Shown here piece by piece: positions 41,873 through 54,430 of a stretch of DNA of 64,000 nt (the first letter of the stretch is position 1; each line of letters begins with the position of its first letter). This DNA is from Allacma fusca (Eukaryota; Arthropoda; Collembola; Symphypleona; Sminthuridae): contig OX359250.1 in NCBI GenBank assembly GCA_947179485.1, positions 47,527,450 through 47,591,449 of the forward strand. Direction: 5' to 3'. The translations under genes were made by a program, and so were the position numbers. The notes under the pieces were generated by a model, which saw only the letters and a list, made by a program, of their open reading frames with translations, did no database searches and had not been told where the DNA came from.

Positions 41873-43299
41873 GAGGAAACGTTTTTTGCCAACAGGGATT
41901 CTGAAAATCGTTGAAATTTTTTTCAGTAGAGATTTTTGAAATTGTTGAGGACATTCCCGCAGGGACATGAAACAATCAAATTCAGAAATGATCTTTCAAG
42001 GAGATTTAAAAAAATCCGACACATGTCCAAGCCCATTACACAAGAAATAAATTCCCACTTATTCAGATTAAATTGAATGGTGACCTTGTTTGTTAGACAC
42101 TCTAAAATTATCAAGATCCACAATTCGTTCCGGAAATTCAAGACAAGGCTTATACTTTTTTATATCAGTTTTTATGTTCTCTAAATTATACTATGATTCA
42201 AATGTGCCAACGTCCGTAAAGTATATTGAAGAAAGCTCATGTTCCTTACGACAATCCTGACGTTGTCATGTCTTTAAGATCAGTCGCTCGATATAACAAC
42301 AATAATCGCTTTTATTTGTAATTAAAAGGGCTTTAGTATGAATTTCTAATTTCAAAGTGCAACTGGCAATTTCTTAGTGTGCTTCAATCTGGAAAAGTAA
42401 ATGCTCCGCAAATGCTGAACATTTTATTACTAGTTGTATTTAGAAAATTACACGTCGGATTTTCTCAACAGCTGAAACTCAATTGTGAAAATATTTGACG
42501 CTGACTTCGATTAGTAATTATTTGGAGTTGAATTTAATTATAAACTTTATTTTTAGCTGGAGTATAATAATTACAAGCTCGAGTAATTAGTTAAAATATC
42601 TTATTGCGTTATTAACTATTGAAAATAACATCCCGCTAACTCTTTTTGTTTCACGGGATTGGATATCCCAAAAAACATTAGGAACAATTAAAGAGTAATT
42701 AAATCCCAAGACTGAATTGCCCTCGTCTGTTAATTGCAAAATCTTAGCGTGACAAATCTGGCAGATATGAGCATAAATTCTATCTGGGATTTTGAGGACT
42801 TGTTCGTTGACGGTAAAAGAATTATCAAATTAGTGATTCAGTATTTTATTTAAAGAATCTAACGTCAACGTTTTAAACATTTGTTAAAGCTTGAAATCAA
42901 ATAGCCACTTTTCAATTTAGAACAATCCTGTGAGTCCTCTCAATATTGTGTTTTAAAAATATACGAAAGCTAAAAATAACTCATAATTGGACGCCACTGA
43001 AAGTTTTATTTAGTAGAAGTGGGTCAAAAACGTCGATGATGTCATGCTGGAAACAAATAACATGAACCAATATGGTAGCAGTAAATTTGTGTTTCAACGA
43101 AGCTTGCGTTTGTTTTTGCCTTGTAAAATTTTGAAACAGAATAATCACATGTTTTACTTGGGCGAATAAAAATTAACTATACAAGCTCCATGTTTTGAAA
43201 TATTTAATAACCACCATATCATAAGTTATTAAATTATAAAATCCTTTATTTATTAATAATGAAACTTCATTTTTGTTAGAAATACGGTATTTCGGTAAA
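41873..43299. other. Background, no gene seen
   Basis: AT-rich with one GGACGCCACTGAAAG landmark (about 42988). No supportable ORF. Confidence 0.4.
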
Positions 43300-43560
43300 T
43301 AATCCCGAATTTAATAGACTGATCTTGTTTTTAATTTAAATTGTTGAAACAAAATAATTATTTTTTGCAAAATATTCACAACTCAATAATTTTTTAAATT
43401 AGAATAATGTAAACATTTTTATAAATACTACATCACACAAGGATAACATAGTTAGTCATAATTAAACCCTGAAGATGAACACTGTTTGAGTTCGAAAGCT
43501 TGGCAAATAAATTGATTCTAAGCAATATCCACGTATTCCAATTATTTCAACATGGTTGAT
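43300..43560 (+). mobile_element. Penelope-like 3'-end copy
   Basis: Inverse copy of 50240-50510: AATAATCCCGAATTTAATAG, ACATAGTTAGTCATAATTAA, GAAGATGAACACTGTTTGAG and AGCAATATCCACGTATTCCA all match. It contains no coding sequence, only the 3' UTR / terminal-repeat part including the ribozyme-like motif. Confidence 0.85.
43467..43504 (+). ncRNA. Hammerhead-like ribozyme motif in Penelope end
   Basis: CTGAAGA, then a hairpin with GAAC/GTTC stem, then GAAA followed by AGCT, a palindrome that could form stem III between two molecules. This is the minimal arrangement described for Penelope-like elements. Stem I is weak here (ACC against GGC). Inference from motif only. Confidence 0.4.
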
Positions 43561-43849
43561 ATTAATACGGTATTGCTTTTTAAGTACTGTTTATTAACAA
43601 AAATGGACCGATCAACTTTTAAAAGCAAATGATTGCTGCAAAATTGCTAATGTTTTTTAAAATCCTTTCGTATTTCATGTTTTAAACTACTGACCAGAAA
43701 AATGATTTAGGTTAATTCGATTTTTTGGCAAATCAGCACTAAAACTCATCAGACTGAATGGGCTTGAATAAATATGTATATGTCATTAAAAAACTCCAAA
43801 GGTTATGCTAGAGAATCAATAATGTTCATAGTGTTTATGTTTCTGCCAA

Positions 43850-43945
43850 AATGCTGAATATGCCGAATATGCCTGTACAAAATGCCGGTCATTTTCAAAG
43901 TAAGGCATTTTCAGGGCATTTTCAGTTGGGCAGGCATAAAACCCA
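43850..43945. repeat. AAAATGCC-word fragment, second locus
   Basis: AATATGCCGAATATGCC and GGCATTTTCAGGGCATTTTC in opposite orientations. Same word family as 41384-41527. Edges not resolved. Confidence 0.5.
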
Positions 43946-44446
43946 TTCATTTGTGCAACCATGCGGTGTGACTCACAAAATACGGATGCCCCATATATTG
44001 AAGCAAATTCTTTACCATACATCTAAATCTCGGTTATTTCGTTTTGGAAAATCTTCTGGTCTTTTGAAAAATGGTTGAGATAAAATTAGTTTCTTATTTT
44101 TAATTCAGCACTGGTTTATTTTAAAACTAGTTTTTTCAGAAATATATTTTGAAGCTTCCTATGTTGAGAATTGTGGGAACATATGATCATGAATCATTGG
44201 AACATACCCAGGTTGAAATTCCAGGTTCAAATTTGATAAACATCTATGATAAACATCTATCTGATTTCAATTGAAATCATTGTAACTCTACATGAAATGT
44301 ATGTAAGTGTACCTAAAAGAGCCCCAATTCTTCCCATGAGTAATTACAGGTCCTGGACTGTACGTTCTAAATTTGTTCTCATTAACTGGTTACGATCACA
44401 ATTATTAAGGAACTTTAAAAAATCAAAAACCTATAAGATTCACAGC
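43946..44446. other. Background, no gene seen
   Basis: AT-rich, nothing identified. Confidence 0.35.
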
Positions 44447-44454
44447 ATAAGGGC

Positions 44455-45368
44455 TAGTGCATTGCATGGGTACGGGTTGTACCTGAGTATTTAGGTATAG
44501 GTAACTCTGTTTAAGTACCCAAATTGAATGGGTACTTTATGGGTACTAGCTATATGTACCCAAATTTTGGGTACAAAACCAGGTGTTGGGTACAGATACA
44601 AACTTGGTATTTTTTGGGATGTACCTGACAGGAACAGGTCCCAATATACCTGGACCTGACAAACTATTATCTGAAAATGTGGTACTTTTACAAATAGAAA
44701 TCCATCTTACTAGGCATCTAGTGTAGTATGTGGCTCTCTCTCCGACCTACAGGTTTAATTTGATATTCAGCGTTTTTTCAGGAATGCATCGTAATTTTTG
44801 AAAAAGCGTACGTTTATGCAATAGAGATGGTTGACTTAGCACAACGTGCTAGCAATGTATGTACGTGTAATAACAAATTCCTTTTGTGATTCAGTAAAAA
44901 TGGCGTTAAATGATATTTTGGTTATGGAGGATGGCCTAGAAGTGGAAGATTTAATGGGAGATGGCAATACCTCAGATGGTATAGAAGTTATAGTTCCATT
45001 AAGATGTCTAGTATTGCAAAGATTATGACGAGGCATAATTTTTTCTAGCTTGTAATTGCTGTGATATAAATCATCGAATGCCATCATGTTGAATCGTTTA
45101 CAGTAATTCTTTTTAAAGTCCCTGATTAGGTACAGGTACATAGGAAAAATTTTCAGGTACATGTCCATATATTGGGTATATTTTGGGTACGGGTAAAATT
45201 CAGGTACAGGTACGCAATACTTACAAAATAATTAGGTCCAGGTAAGAACATTTATTTAATGGGTACTTTTATTCAGGTACGGGTTTGGGTACGATTTTTG
45301 CCGGTACCCACTATTTGGGTCCAGGTTCAGGTCCAGGTACAGCATTTTTGTACCCATACGATGCACTG
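44455..45368. mobile_element. hAT-like element with GGGTAC arrays
   Basis: Ends TAGTGCATTGCATGGGTAC and GTACCCATACGATGCACTG; target copies ATAAGGGC (44447-44454) and ATACGGGC (45369-45376), one mismatch. Subterminal words are GGGTAC and CAGGTACAGG. A plus-strand frame in the core (about 44846-45028, MALNDILVMEDGLEVEDLMG) is acidic and could be relic coding, but I do not recognise it. Confidence 0.82.
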
Positions 45369-47150
45369 ATACGGGCATCAAAACGTATGGTAATTTTGAG
45401 TTTAAAGAATCCCTATTTGTTTTTTTTTGTGACTCATAGTACCCCAAACATTAACCTAGTTCAATGAAGTAAATTTAAAAAAATCTGGAAAAGATTGGTC
45501 TAAGAATATTAAATATAACATGAGCCACTGCCGGAAATATAATATTATAGTCAGACAAATGTCAGTAACTGTCGTAAACGTACTCTTAACGGGAAGAGGG
45601 GGTTCCGGGGACAACAACATTGTTCCAGGAGATAATACAGTCGGAATTTCTATCTCCATTAGAAGTTTCAAAAAACCCTAACTCTAGATTTCAACCAGTT
45701 CCTACATGGAGTTTCGTTTCTGTTAAGTAATATGAACAAAAGACAACTTTGATCCTTAAATATTGCGTTATCGAATATCTAGTGAAGGTTCAATTCTTTC
45801 CTTGGTTCACAAAATACAGTACTTCCGAGTTACAAGTCTTTTGGTTTATTGTTGGTAGAGTTTTTGTATGCCCAATGAAACAAAAGATAATTTGTTTAAG
45901 CGCAAGTACGTGTATTGAATGGCTACTCCTCCTCTACCAATCAAGCGTTCTTTGTACATATTCGTACATGTCTCAACTACAAGTGGTCATGTCAGTCTCA
46001 GTCAGTCTCTGCTAGAATAATTCCCATCAGTCCCAATCAGTCTCAGTCTTTAAAATAGGGTTTTCAATCAGTCCCAGCCAGTCGCAGTCTTCAATCAGTC
46101 CTATTGCTTACCCATTGTTGACACACATTGTCATTCTTTCGTATGAGCCCAAGTTACACTACGGTTTCATTGACAGTCCATACGTTTTTAACCGTTGCAA
46201 AAATTCTCTGGTTTAGTCCCAACTTAACTAATTTACCTCCACATTTTTTTAAACCCGCCTCGTATATGTGTATAGGAGTCATCGTTAAAACGAAAATATC
46301 CGAATATGTGCCAAATAATTTATGAAAAATATAGCTTTTTTGCAAGCTGTTCAAACATTCTTTATCTAGCGTTACAGTTCCCGCTTTAACATTAATACTG
46401 ACAATTATGCTGGTGTCGAACTACGACAAAATAGGCGCCATATCCGAAAGAAATGAATTAAGTGGCGTGGAAACTCAACATTTCCAAAAAACAAGCCCTT
46501 CTCAATTGTAGTTGGAATTTAAAATGGCTATTACTGTAAATATTGAAAACTAAAACAATTTTTTTAAAATCTGAAACCAGGGGTAGGAATCTGCTAAATC
46601 TACCTGTAGGATGATTTTTGATTTTCCCTGCTGAATTTGATGTCATTGGTGGGAAGTTCACAAATCCGTTGTAAAAATATTTAAAAATCGCTGTTGCTAG
46701 AATATTTTCCCTTGGAAATGTCCACATATTGGAAAATTCTTGCAAAAACGTCAGAAAATTGTAGTCGAAATAGGGGAGGGGGTTATTCGAATTTACAAAT
46801 TTTTCGAATAAAATTTAAAAATTTTTGCTCGCCATGGACAAACAGTCTAAGGCTTGCTCTCCCACCCTCCACTCAGGATAAATTAATCCGATATTAATTT
46901 TCCAAATTTATACCATCTGGTTTCTCGAATAAGTCTAGTAAAATGTGCCAATTTGTTTACGTATGCCTAGTGCATAGGTGATGGGACACTTCCATTAAAC
47001 GAAGATACATGGAACAAAACGTCTCCATCCGATCCGTTCTGATAATATTTATGACTCCGAACCCTCCCGTGCTTTTTTCGGGCGGTAAAGTCATATCCAA
47101 TCAGTCCAAACAAAGAATTAGTAATTCCAAATCATATAAAAATAACATAC
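45369..47150. other. Background with a CAGTCTCAGTC cluster
   Basis: No gene recognised. 45985-46110 holds CAGTCTCAGTCAGTC / CAGTCCCAGCCAGTC words, probably a fragment of a further low-complexity element. The rest is AT-rich. Confidence 0.4.
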
Positions 47151-47158
47151 TTTTGAAG

Positions 47159-47832
47159 TAGTGCTGTCCATGGGAACAAAAATTTGGCACCCATTCGTTT
47201 TCCTGTATCTATATGCATTCAATATTTGTTCATATATGCATGCTGAAGGTAACTCAATTTTTGAATCTCTTTAAAAAGCGAAATATCAAATCGAATGTAT
47301 TTAAAAAAAATAACATCACACCATCTCCAATACCTTTAGCTACTCGAATTTAATTGATTATTCAGTAACAGCCACTAAATTAATTATCGCAGCGCAAAGT
47401 ACAGGAGTAACTAAAATTAGCAATGACAAGCAGCACCTTCATTATCCTTTTGCTGAACTAATAAGAAAAAGAGCATGCTGGAGTTTTCTGAGCTCCGATT
47501 TTGGGTTTAAGTTCCAGAGAATTACATTTTTGTCACACGTTTCGGTGCTTGTTAAATTTATGGTGTGCCAAAGAGTGACTTATTTGATATGTTGGGAAGT
47601 ACGTTTAAAATCACATTGTGCATGTGAGGTCTTTTTATATTACAAACGGTGAATAGCAGGTAGATACACGTTTTGATCATGTTCCCAGTTTTTGTTCCCA
47701 TATTTAAGAAACAATTTAAGTTTCCAAACGTCCCCAAAGTGTTTTGGGAGCAAAATTTTCGTTCCCGAACGCACCCATTCCAGTTTCCGTTCACAAAAAC
47801 CTGGTTGTCTCCTGTTCCCATGGACAGCACTA
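47159..47832. mobile_element. hAT-like element with TTCCC/GGGAAC words
   Basis: Perfect 20-nt ends, TAGTGCTGTCCATGGGAACA and its inverse. Target copies TTTTGAAG (47151-47158) and GTTTGGAG (47833-47840) differ at two positions, so it is older than most. Fewer subterminal words than its relatives. Confidence 0.8.
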
Positions 47833-47840
47833 GTTTGGAG

Positions 47841-48372
47841 TCACCAAAATACACTTCCCAAACTGCAAAGTTTGAAATGATAATTTTGATTTAAATCAGG
47901 AATTTATTTGAACACAAAATTTTGGGATTTAAATCTTGATTGAAATGAAGTGCCTTAAATCCCGCTACGATTCCGGTATACTTTTAATATAAAAGACGAT
48001 ATTGATTGAGAGACGAAAATAAGATACGATATATTTTAAATTCCTTAACTGCCACGCCAGATAACTGTTCTGTTAGGATTAATTTTCAGTATTTATGCTT
48101 TCACGTCAGCTTCATATTTTCCCGGGAGGAATTTTTACTGAAATTGTAACACATATAGGGAAAAGAATGAAGAAATGCCAGAATGATTTTCACAACAAAC
48201 TAGTTTTGTGAAATCAAAACCATTTTCAAAAGAAACGCTTATTTTGAAACTTTGTGACAGAGTTACCAGGAAATTATACCAGGAAAAGGGAAAGTGTTAA
48301 AAAACGAAGAACGTGTTAAAATGTAACGTAAAATATGGATAAATGTAATTTTTTATGGCTCATCCAGGGTAA
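47841..48372. other. Background, no gene seen
   Basis: Contains a TGCCACGCCAGATAACTG landmark (48051). Nothing else. Confidence 0.4.
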
Positions 48373-48380
48373 CCTGTGAC

Positions 48381-49694
48381 CAGTGCTCGGCACGGGTATG
48401 GGTAATACTCGGGTAAACGGGTATGGGTACGGGTATGGGTACTACCCGGGTACGGATTTTGTGTACCCGAAAAATTCCGGGTACTACCCGGGTACACTTT
48501 GGTCGGCTCAAAATTTCGGGTACGGATACGGGTATGGGTACGGGTACAAGGATTTCAAAATGGGTATATACCCACCGGGTACGGGTATAATGGTGTCATT
48601 TACCCGTACCCGCGACCATTGTACCCGAGTATTTGGATATGTTGAGATTTGAGACATTTTGATGAATTTTATGAAAATAATGGAACTTCCGTTGGAAAAT
48701 TCTGTCGGTATTTTTAGTAATTCTGAATACATATAGCTTATTGTTAATACCCTTTTAACCTTACAACATGCAGTAACTGTATTTCAGACTGTGTTGCTAA
48801 AATATATGTTTATATCTATAATATATATTTTTATGGAAACATGTTTTAGGAAGAATAATTAATAAACAGTCGAGGAATAATATCAAAATAGAAGTGGAGA
48901 ATAGGATTCAACGAAATTTTATACAAAACGTCTTCATAATGTAGTATTTTGTCACTAATTGCATAAATAGTCTGATTGACACGTATGCACACGATACTTC
49001 ATTAGCCACAATGAATACAATTTAAAAATTAGAGTTCCGATGAGTTGGATGGCAAGATATTTTTTGTAATTGGTAGTTGATTAGGAAAAGGCGGATATTT
49101 GTAACAAGGTATTAATGAGTTACATGTACACAGAGCTACTGAGATGAGAAAATTAATGTAAAAGGCCGAATAAATCAAAAATTGAAAAATCGAGTAGCCA
49201 AGTCCCAAGCCAAAAATGCATGTACATATGGACTGGGTGCTATAAAATACTTCGCCCATCAGCCCATAAACAATCAAATGGGGATAATTTTACTTCTAAT
49301 CAAAAACGCTTATAGTTTTCTACTCTTCAATAAAAATATACAATGTCAAATACCTCTCTAGCTAGTCAAAATTACCCACTCAGGTGGCATACATTATTAC
49401 ATATAACGTACTATGTATTACATTAAAACAAATCTGGATAAAGTACCCGGGTACGAGTACGGGTACGACACTGAGATACCCGAGTATGGGTACAATTTTC
49501 GCTTATTTTCGGGTACGGGTACAATACGGGTACAGGTACATGAATTGAGATTACATTGCGGGTACGGGTACGAAAAATTTGTACCCGGATACTCGGGTAT
49601 GGGTACGGGTATAGATACCAGTTATTGAAATACCCGCACTTCGGGTACGGGTACGGGTACGGGTACCGATTTTTCGTACCCGTGCCGAGCACTA
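48381..49694. mobile_element. hAT-like element with ACGGGTACGGGTAC arrays
   Basis: Ends CAGTGCTCGGCACGGGTA and TACCCGTGCCGAGCACTA; exact 8-bp duplications CCTGTGAC (48373-48380, 49695-49702). Both subterminal zones (about 250 bp each) are GGGTACGGGTA-type arrays in inverted orientation. The core is unrelated and AT-rich. A solo end of the same family is at 59951. The ORFs rich in Y, P and G here are repeat translations. Confidence 0.92.
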
Positions 49695-49702
49695 CCTGTG
49701 AC

Positions 49703-50239
49703 CCAGATCAGGTTAAACTCTTTAGTTGTTTAAGCAAAAGGATTCGTATACTTTGGAATACCAGCGTTTGTACCCTCGTCGGCAAAAAATCCCCTGAAAT
49801 TTTACTCAAAATACGTTACTGCACTATTATTTTCACCTTTTGATGATATAAGAAGGTATGCGAGTTGGCGGAGTCTTTATGTTGAATACACTAATTCATG
49901 TTTGTGTAAAAACGTTTTTAATAATTGAGTGCCCCAGTATGGGTTTTATAATATTTAAGCAAAAATGTTTCAAAAAATTCCCAAGTTAACCCTTTCTTGG
50001 TCCCTGGATGACACTAAAATTTTAAAATTTTCTGACATATTTGTTTCTCCTTTGCTATAGCTTCTGTAAGCCAAATATTTTCCAGAAGCCACAGTTATAA
50101 TTTTTTTAGGTCATCAAGCGGTCACAACATTAAGGGAGGGTAAACTTGTTTTGCGACATTTTCGTATGGTTCGTGCCTTTGGTGCATTTAAAACTGAGTG
50201 ACATTATTATGAATTATCGCAAAATAATAAATTTATAAC
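49703..50239. other. Background, no gene seen
   Basis: AT-rich, no supportable feature. Confidence 0.35.
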
Positions 50240-50300
50240 ATAATATCAACCATGTTGAAATAATTGGAATACGTGGATATTGCTTAGAATCAATTTATTT

Positions 50301-50340
50301 GCCAAGCTTTCGAACTCAAACAGTGTTCATCTTCAGGGCT
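50301..50340 (-). ncRNA. Hammerhead-like ribozyme motif in Penelope 3' UTR
   Basis: Sense strand: GCC-CTGAAGA, stem II hairpin GAAC...GTTC, GAAA, AGCT, then GGC, which pairs with the leading GCC as stem I. The AGCT palindrome would form a minimal stem III in a dimer, as described for Penelope-like elements. Catalytic activity is not shown by sequence alone. Confidence 0.45.
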
Positions 50341-50478
50341 TAATTATGACTAACTATGCTATCCTTGTTTGATGTAGTATTTATAAAAATTTTACATTAT
50401 TCTAATTTAAAATTATTGAGTTGTGAATATTTTGCAAAAAATAATTATTTTTTCAACAATTTAAATTAAAAAACAAGA

Positions 50479-51270
50479 TCAATCTATTAAATTCGGGATT
50501 ATTGGCTTCCATGCGTTGCTTAAAATAAAACCTTGGTTGACGTTCATCAATGACTGTTTTGATTGTTGGATAACTAAACCTTCCTTTATTTGTCGTAGGA
50601 AATGATTATGTTCGGGAACAACAATCTTTGCATCGTCCCATGCAATATGATGACTTCTGTTTCTTATTATGTGTCTTGCAATAGCTGATTTTTTATATTC
50701 TTTTCTTCTGACATTATCTTTATGTTCTTGTACTCTTGTGTTTAGGTGCCTATAGGTTTCCCCAACGTATATTGAATTGCAAGTATTACAAGGTATGATG
50801 TATACTCCAGCATTCTCAGAATTTTCTCCATCTTTTAAACTTTTCATTAAGTTTTGGATTTTTATACCCGGTAAGAAAGTAGGTTTCCATTTCAAGACTC
50901 TTCGCAAGTATCCTGCGATCCTATTAGAAATATTGCCTATGTATGGAATTGGAATCCATGGTTCAATCTTGTTTTCTGTTTCTATGATTGATGAGAGCAA
51001 AATTGATGTGTCTGGTGCAGATACAGGTGTTGTATGATTTTTTATCATTGTTGCTTGTGCGACTATGGTTCTCCTCGGATGTAACTTGTTTCTCATTCGG
51101 TTGATTCTTTTTTCTATGAATTTTATCGGGTATGCATTTCTTGTAAGTACTTTTCTGATGTGTAATAATTCAGCTTCCAAATATTTTGGGTGGCAGATTT
51201 TAAAAGCTCTGTGAACTAAAGCATCTACGACTGAAATTTTTTGGGAATTTATAACACTATTACCAACAAT
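50479..51270 (-). pseudogene. Penelope-like RT end plus GIY-YIG endonuclease, truncated
   Basis: The frame is open upstream of the TTG at 51180 to about 51270, adding an RT C-terminal signature (SVVDALVHRAFKI then AELLHIRKVL). From the TTG numbering: GIY-YIG endonuclease with GVYIIPC (125-131), CX2C (C131, C134), YVGET (138-142), the basic helix RVQEHKDNVRRK, and the late glutamate in IKEGLVIQ. This endonuclease nicks the target and primes reverse transcription in Penelope-like elements. The remaining frame has no stop or frameshift, so the copy is truncated rather than mutated. It lacks almost all of RT, so it cannot act alone. Confidence 0.88.
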
Positions 51271-51479
51271 CTAAAACATTTTCGGAATGGGGCAACTCGA
51301 ATATTTCAATGCTGCATAGACAAATTAAACGCATAAGTTGAGAGGTCTGAAGATTTGCTACAACATTCTGATGTACTTTGTAATGAGTAAATTGTAAGGA
51401 AAAATTCTAGGTTCTGATTTCCTATAAAACATTGCAAGCATTTTTAAATGTGGGAAAACTTTATTTTAGGTTATTTGAA

Positions 51480-52250
51480 ATATGAATGTAAGTACGCTTC
51501 ATATCCATTTTCATTTAGAATGCATTTGAGCTCACATAATTGAGAAGTGCCAAGCAAAGTTGGTGTTTTTTAGAATATTGCTTCAAAAATTAATTTCAGA
51601 CACAATTTTGAGCCTAATAAGATGTCATGGATTTCCTAAGCTGCTATTACTCAGGACAATAAGGTAAGAAATAAGGACATGACCAAAAACTGTAAAGAAT
51701 TTAAACTTCAAGAACAAACGCGAGAAAGATCTTCAATTTTTGGTGGACAGTCTGGCATTAGTAGATTGTTTCGCGAAAGCTCAGTTTACAGAAAATTTAA
51801 TAGGGATTCGTTGGAGTCCATTATCCATTCCTATCTACATACGTGAACAAATTCGGTTTAAAACCTACTAATATAAACGAACGGCTTTGAATTGCAAATG
51901 TCAAACAGTTTTTCTGATTTTTAAATATTTACAGGTTTCACGCCATCTTAAATAATTTTGCTGTCCTTCAGGTGGACTGTTGGATAGTTGTGTTGGAGAA
52001 GGTAAACTGTGTTGTGAAGCGACGACTAATAAACGTTTATAATATTTGAATCAAATCAAAACATAATAAAATGTAATAATCATGTGTATGTGTGTATGTA
52101 TAATAATGGATCATACCAGGCAACTTGTTATTCCTATCCAACGTTACTATTTTATTTTGCACTTTTATTTTTTAAATATTTTTAAAACAAGTGTAGTTTT
52201 ATGTTACGCGCTTTAAATTTAGATTCGAGTTACGTGACTTACCAACACAA
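51480..52250. repeat. Copy 1 of a diverged duplication (partner 58720-59490)
   Basis: Collinear blocks shared in direct orientation include TTGAGCTCACA, GCCAAGCAAAGTT/GTCAAGCAAAGTT, GCGAGAAAG and TTTCACGCC(A)TCTTAAATAATTTT. No coding potential in either copy. Confidence 0.75.
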
Positions 52251-52854
52251 AACAACAAAAAGTTGTAAACTCATTTGTTGGGTATGCCATCAGATTAATT
52301 GTTTAAAATACAATAAACAAGAACGAAATTTCACTAATAATAACGTTGAATAACTGAGGAAATTTAAGTTCACGTTTTAAATTGCAGAGGCCTCAAGTTT
52401 CCCCTCGGGAAGATTATTTAGTTCTTAAAAAGTTGGCATCAAGTGAATTTCCATACATTTGCAGCAAAAGGGTTGGCGAAATATGTTTACGAAGTTCAGG
52501 TCATCCACGATAAATGCCAACAATAGAAGTTCTTCAATTTACGCTTTCTCATTTTACGCTTGCAGCTAAAGCTCTTTAAAAACTGCCATCACTAATCGTG
52601 ATTCTAAATAAAATGTCAAGAAATTTTTAATCTTTCCATTGCAATTCGTCAAAATGTTTCCGAAATTACCATAATCCGTGTGAGGCAATACAATAATTAT
52701 TCCTAATTCAAGTATACTGTATATTTTCATATCTGTATATCTGTTACAGGAAAGAAAGTTTGTTAACAACTTTCCCCAAAAGGCGGAACGAGTCGAAAGT
52801 GTAAAAAAATTAATGAATTACAGTATTGCTATAAATGCTAAATTTCGAGGCTAA
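52251..52854. other. Background, no gene seen
   Basis: AT-rich, nothing identified. Confidence 0.35.
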
Positions 52855-53078
52855 GGGTGTACTCACATAAAGCATGTTTTGTCCGTACCCGTAAAATTTT
52901 TCTCCGTTACGGAGAGACCTCTCACATAAGTTCAGACCGTATGTAATTACTTACGTAAGTGTGAATGTGAGATGTCTGTTCGTAAGCGGTTGGAATGTTG
53001 TTTCCGTTTAGTTCCTTCCGTAATGCCGACAAAAATATTTACGGTTACGGATGGAACGTGTTTTATGTGAGTACACCC
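52855..53078. mobile_element. Short MITE, TAA target sites, copy 2
   Basis: 224 bp, ends GGGTGTACTCACATAAA and inverse, TAA on both flanks. Opposite orientation to, and closely similar to, 25114-25336. Confidence 0.85.
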
Positions 53079-53449
53079 TAACAAACAAGTGACATGACTT
53101 TATTCAATGTAAAATAAGTACCCGGATTTCATGGGAATTATGAGTGCTACCAAATTTATTGTAGGGTTGAATGGAAAAATTAAATTAACCTGCAGAAGCG
53201 ATAATCTAACGCTTGACAATATCAACTACAGAGTCATGTAATTTTAAAAACAAAATTTAATTATCACGACGCTTTAAATATTTTGTTCGCAAATTTTAAA
53301 TACATATTTTACAATTTAATTGACGCATATTATCAGTTTTATTTAGACATCAAGTCTGCATCACTAGTACCTATAAATACTCCCACACTGTCAAGCAATT
53401 CCTTTCTAGATTAAAAAACTCGTTTTAACAAATGAGGTCGAATGCGACC

Positions 53450-53960
53450 AGTTATTTTTGACGATTTTCGCTATTTTTTACGACTCTGTTCAAACTAAAG
53501 CGAAAATATTTTCTGCAACTTCGTTGATCACATATATCGATCACACAGCAAATTATTCTCGGTAATTGTTGCCTAGACATTTCTAAAAAAAATTTAGCAT
53601 TCACGCCGTACCAGATATTTTGTCTGGAATTGCACATTTGGGAAGTTAGATAAATTTCTGCATTCTTTGATAAGTTGTGTGTCGATAGAACAAATTTAAA
53701 TTGTGCCGTCAATTGGTCCAAACAACGTTAAGGTTTGACGCGCAGATGAATAAAATTTGCCCGCTTTGACAACGGCAATTGCTCAGTGAAATTGTCTTTA
53801 GATATTTAAAAATGTCTAAACATTCATGTCACAGAACGTATTAAGTCCTAAAAATCCAGCTTTGAAGCAAAATTTATTTTGTCAAAATGAAATCTCAAAA
53901 TTTGAAAATAATTTTCTTTCGACGCCATTGTATCCATTCCCCAGGATATTCTGAAGGTAA
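53450..53960. repeat. Copy 1 of a 0.5-kb tandem duplication
   Basis: Matches 54530-54970 plus 57855-57960: GCGAAAATATTTTC(T/C)G(C/T)AACTTCGTT, TTCACGCC...CCAGATATTTTG(T/C)CTGGAA, GACGCCATTGTATCC. Copy 2 is split by the hAT-like element at 54971, so this copy shows the empty site. Confidence 0.75.
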
Positions 53961-54430
53961 CATTACTAATCAGGTCGCATAGCTCCTAGAAATTTGCCTG
54001 AATACAATATCGAAATCTGAGGAAAATATTTTTTATCAGTAAATCCAACGTAAACGGATTACTTTATTACACATCAACATCTTTACAGTTGATAACACAA
54101 CATCACATCAGTTTGCAAGGGATGCGAATATTTTGATACTTTATTAAAAAATTACCAAATCACAAAATTTTTGACTACATCTTGAAAAATCTGTTTCTGT
54201 ATAAAAAGGTACTTGTTCCTTTAAAAGTCATTGCTGATACAAAAAACGGTAATGGAATTTATATTAACAATTAATTGGTAACAGGACCAATCCTATAATA
54301 CAATGTTGCACATGAAAATTTAATACCATTTGTAAAATCAATTTGCAAATTTTGCACTTGCGAAAACCATGTTTTTTAAAATCGTTCAGTCCCCCAAACC
54401 AGAGCAACTTAAATGTCAAGAAACATTAAA
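53750..54430. repeat. Inverted partner of 40340-41110
   Basis: See 40340-41110. It partly overlaps the local tandem duplication, showing that the background is made of overlapping old copies. Confidence 0.65.

Larger units (their letters stand above)
50240..51275 (-). mobile_element. 5'-truncated Penelope-like retroelement
   Basis: Minus-strand fragment holding the end of the RT domain, the GIY-YIG endonuclease and a 3' UTR with a hammerhead-like motif. The 3' part is present as an inverse copy at 43300-43560 and a decayed copy at 27065-27170. Truncation at about 51275 is typical of target-primed insertion. No intact copy in the window. Confidence 0.88.

Noticed and set aside
48383-49692. 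Several ORFs rich in YGYGYG or YPYPYP
   Set aside because: Products of the GGGTAC arrays of a hAT-like element, open on both strands.
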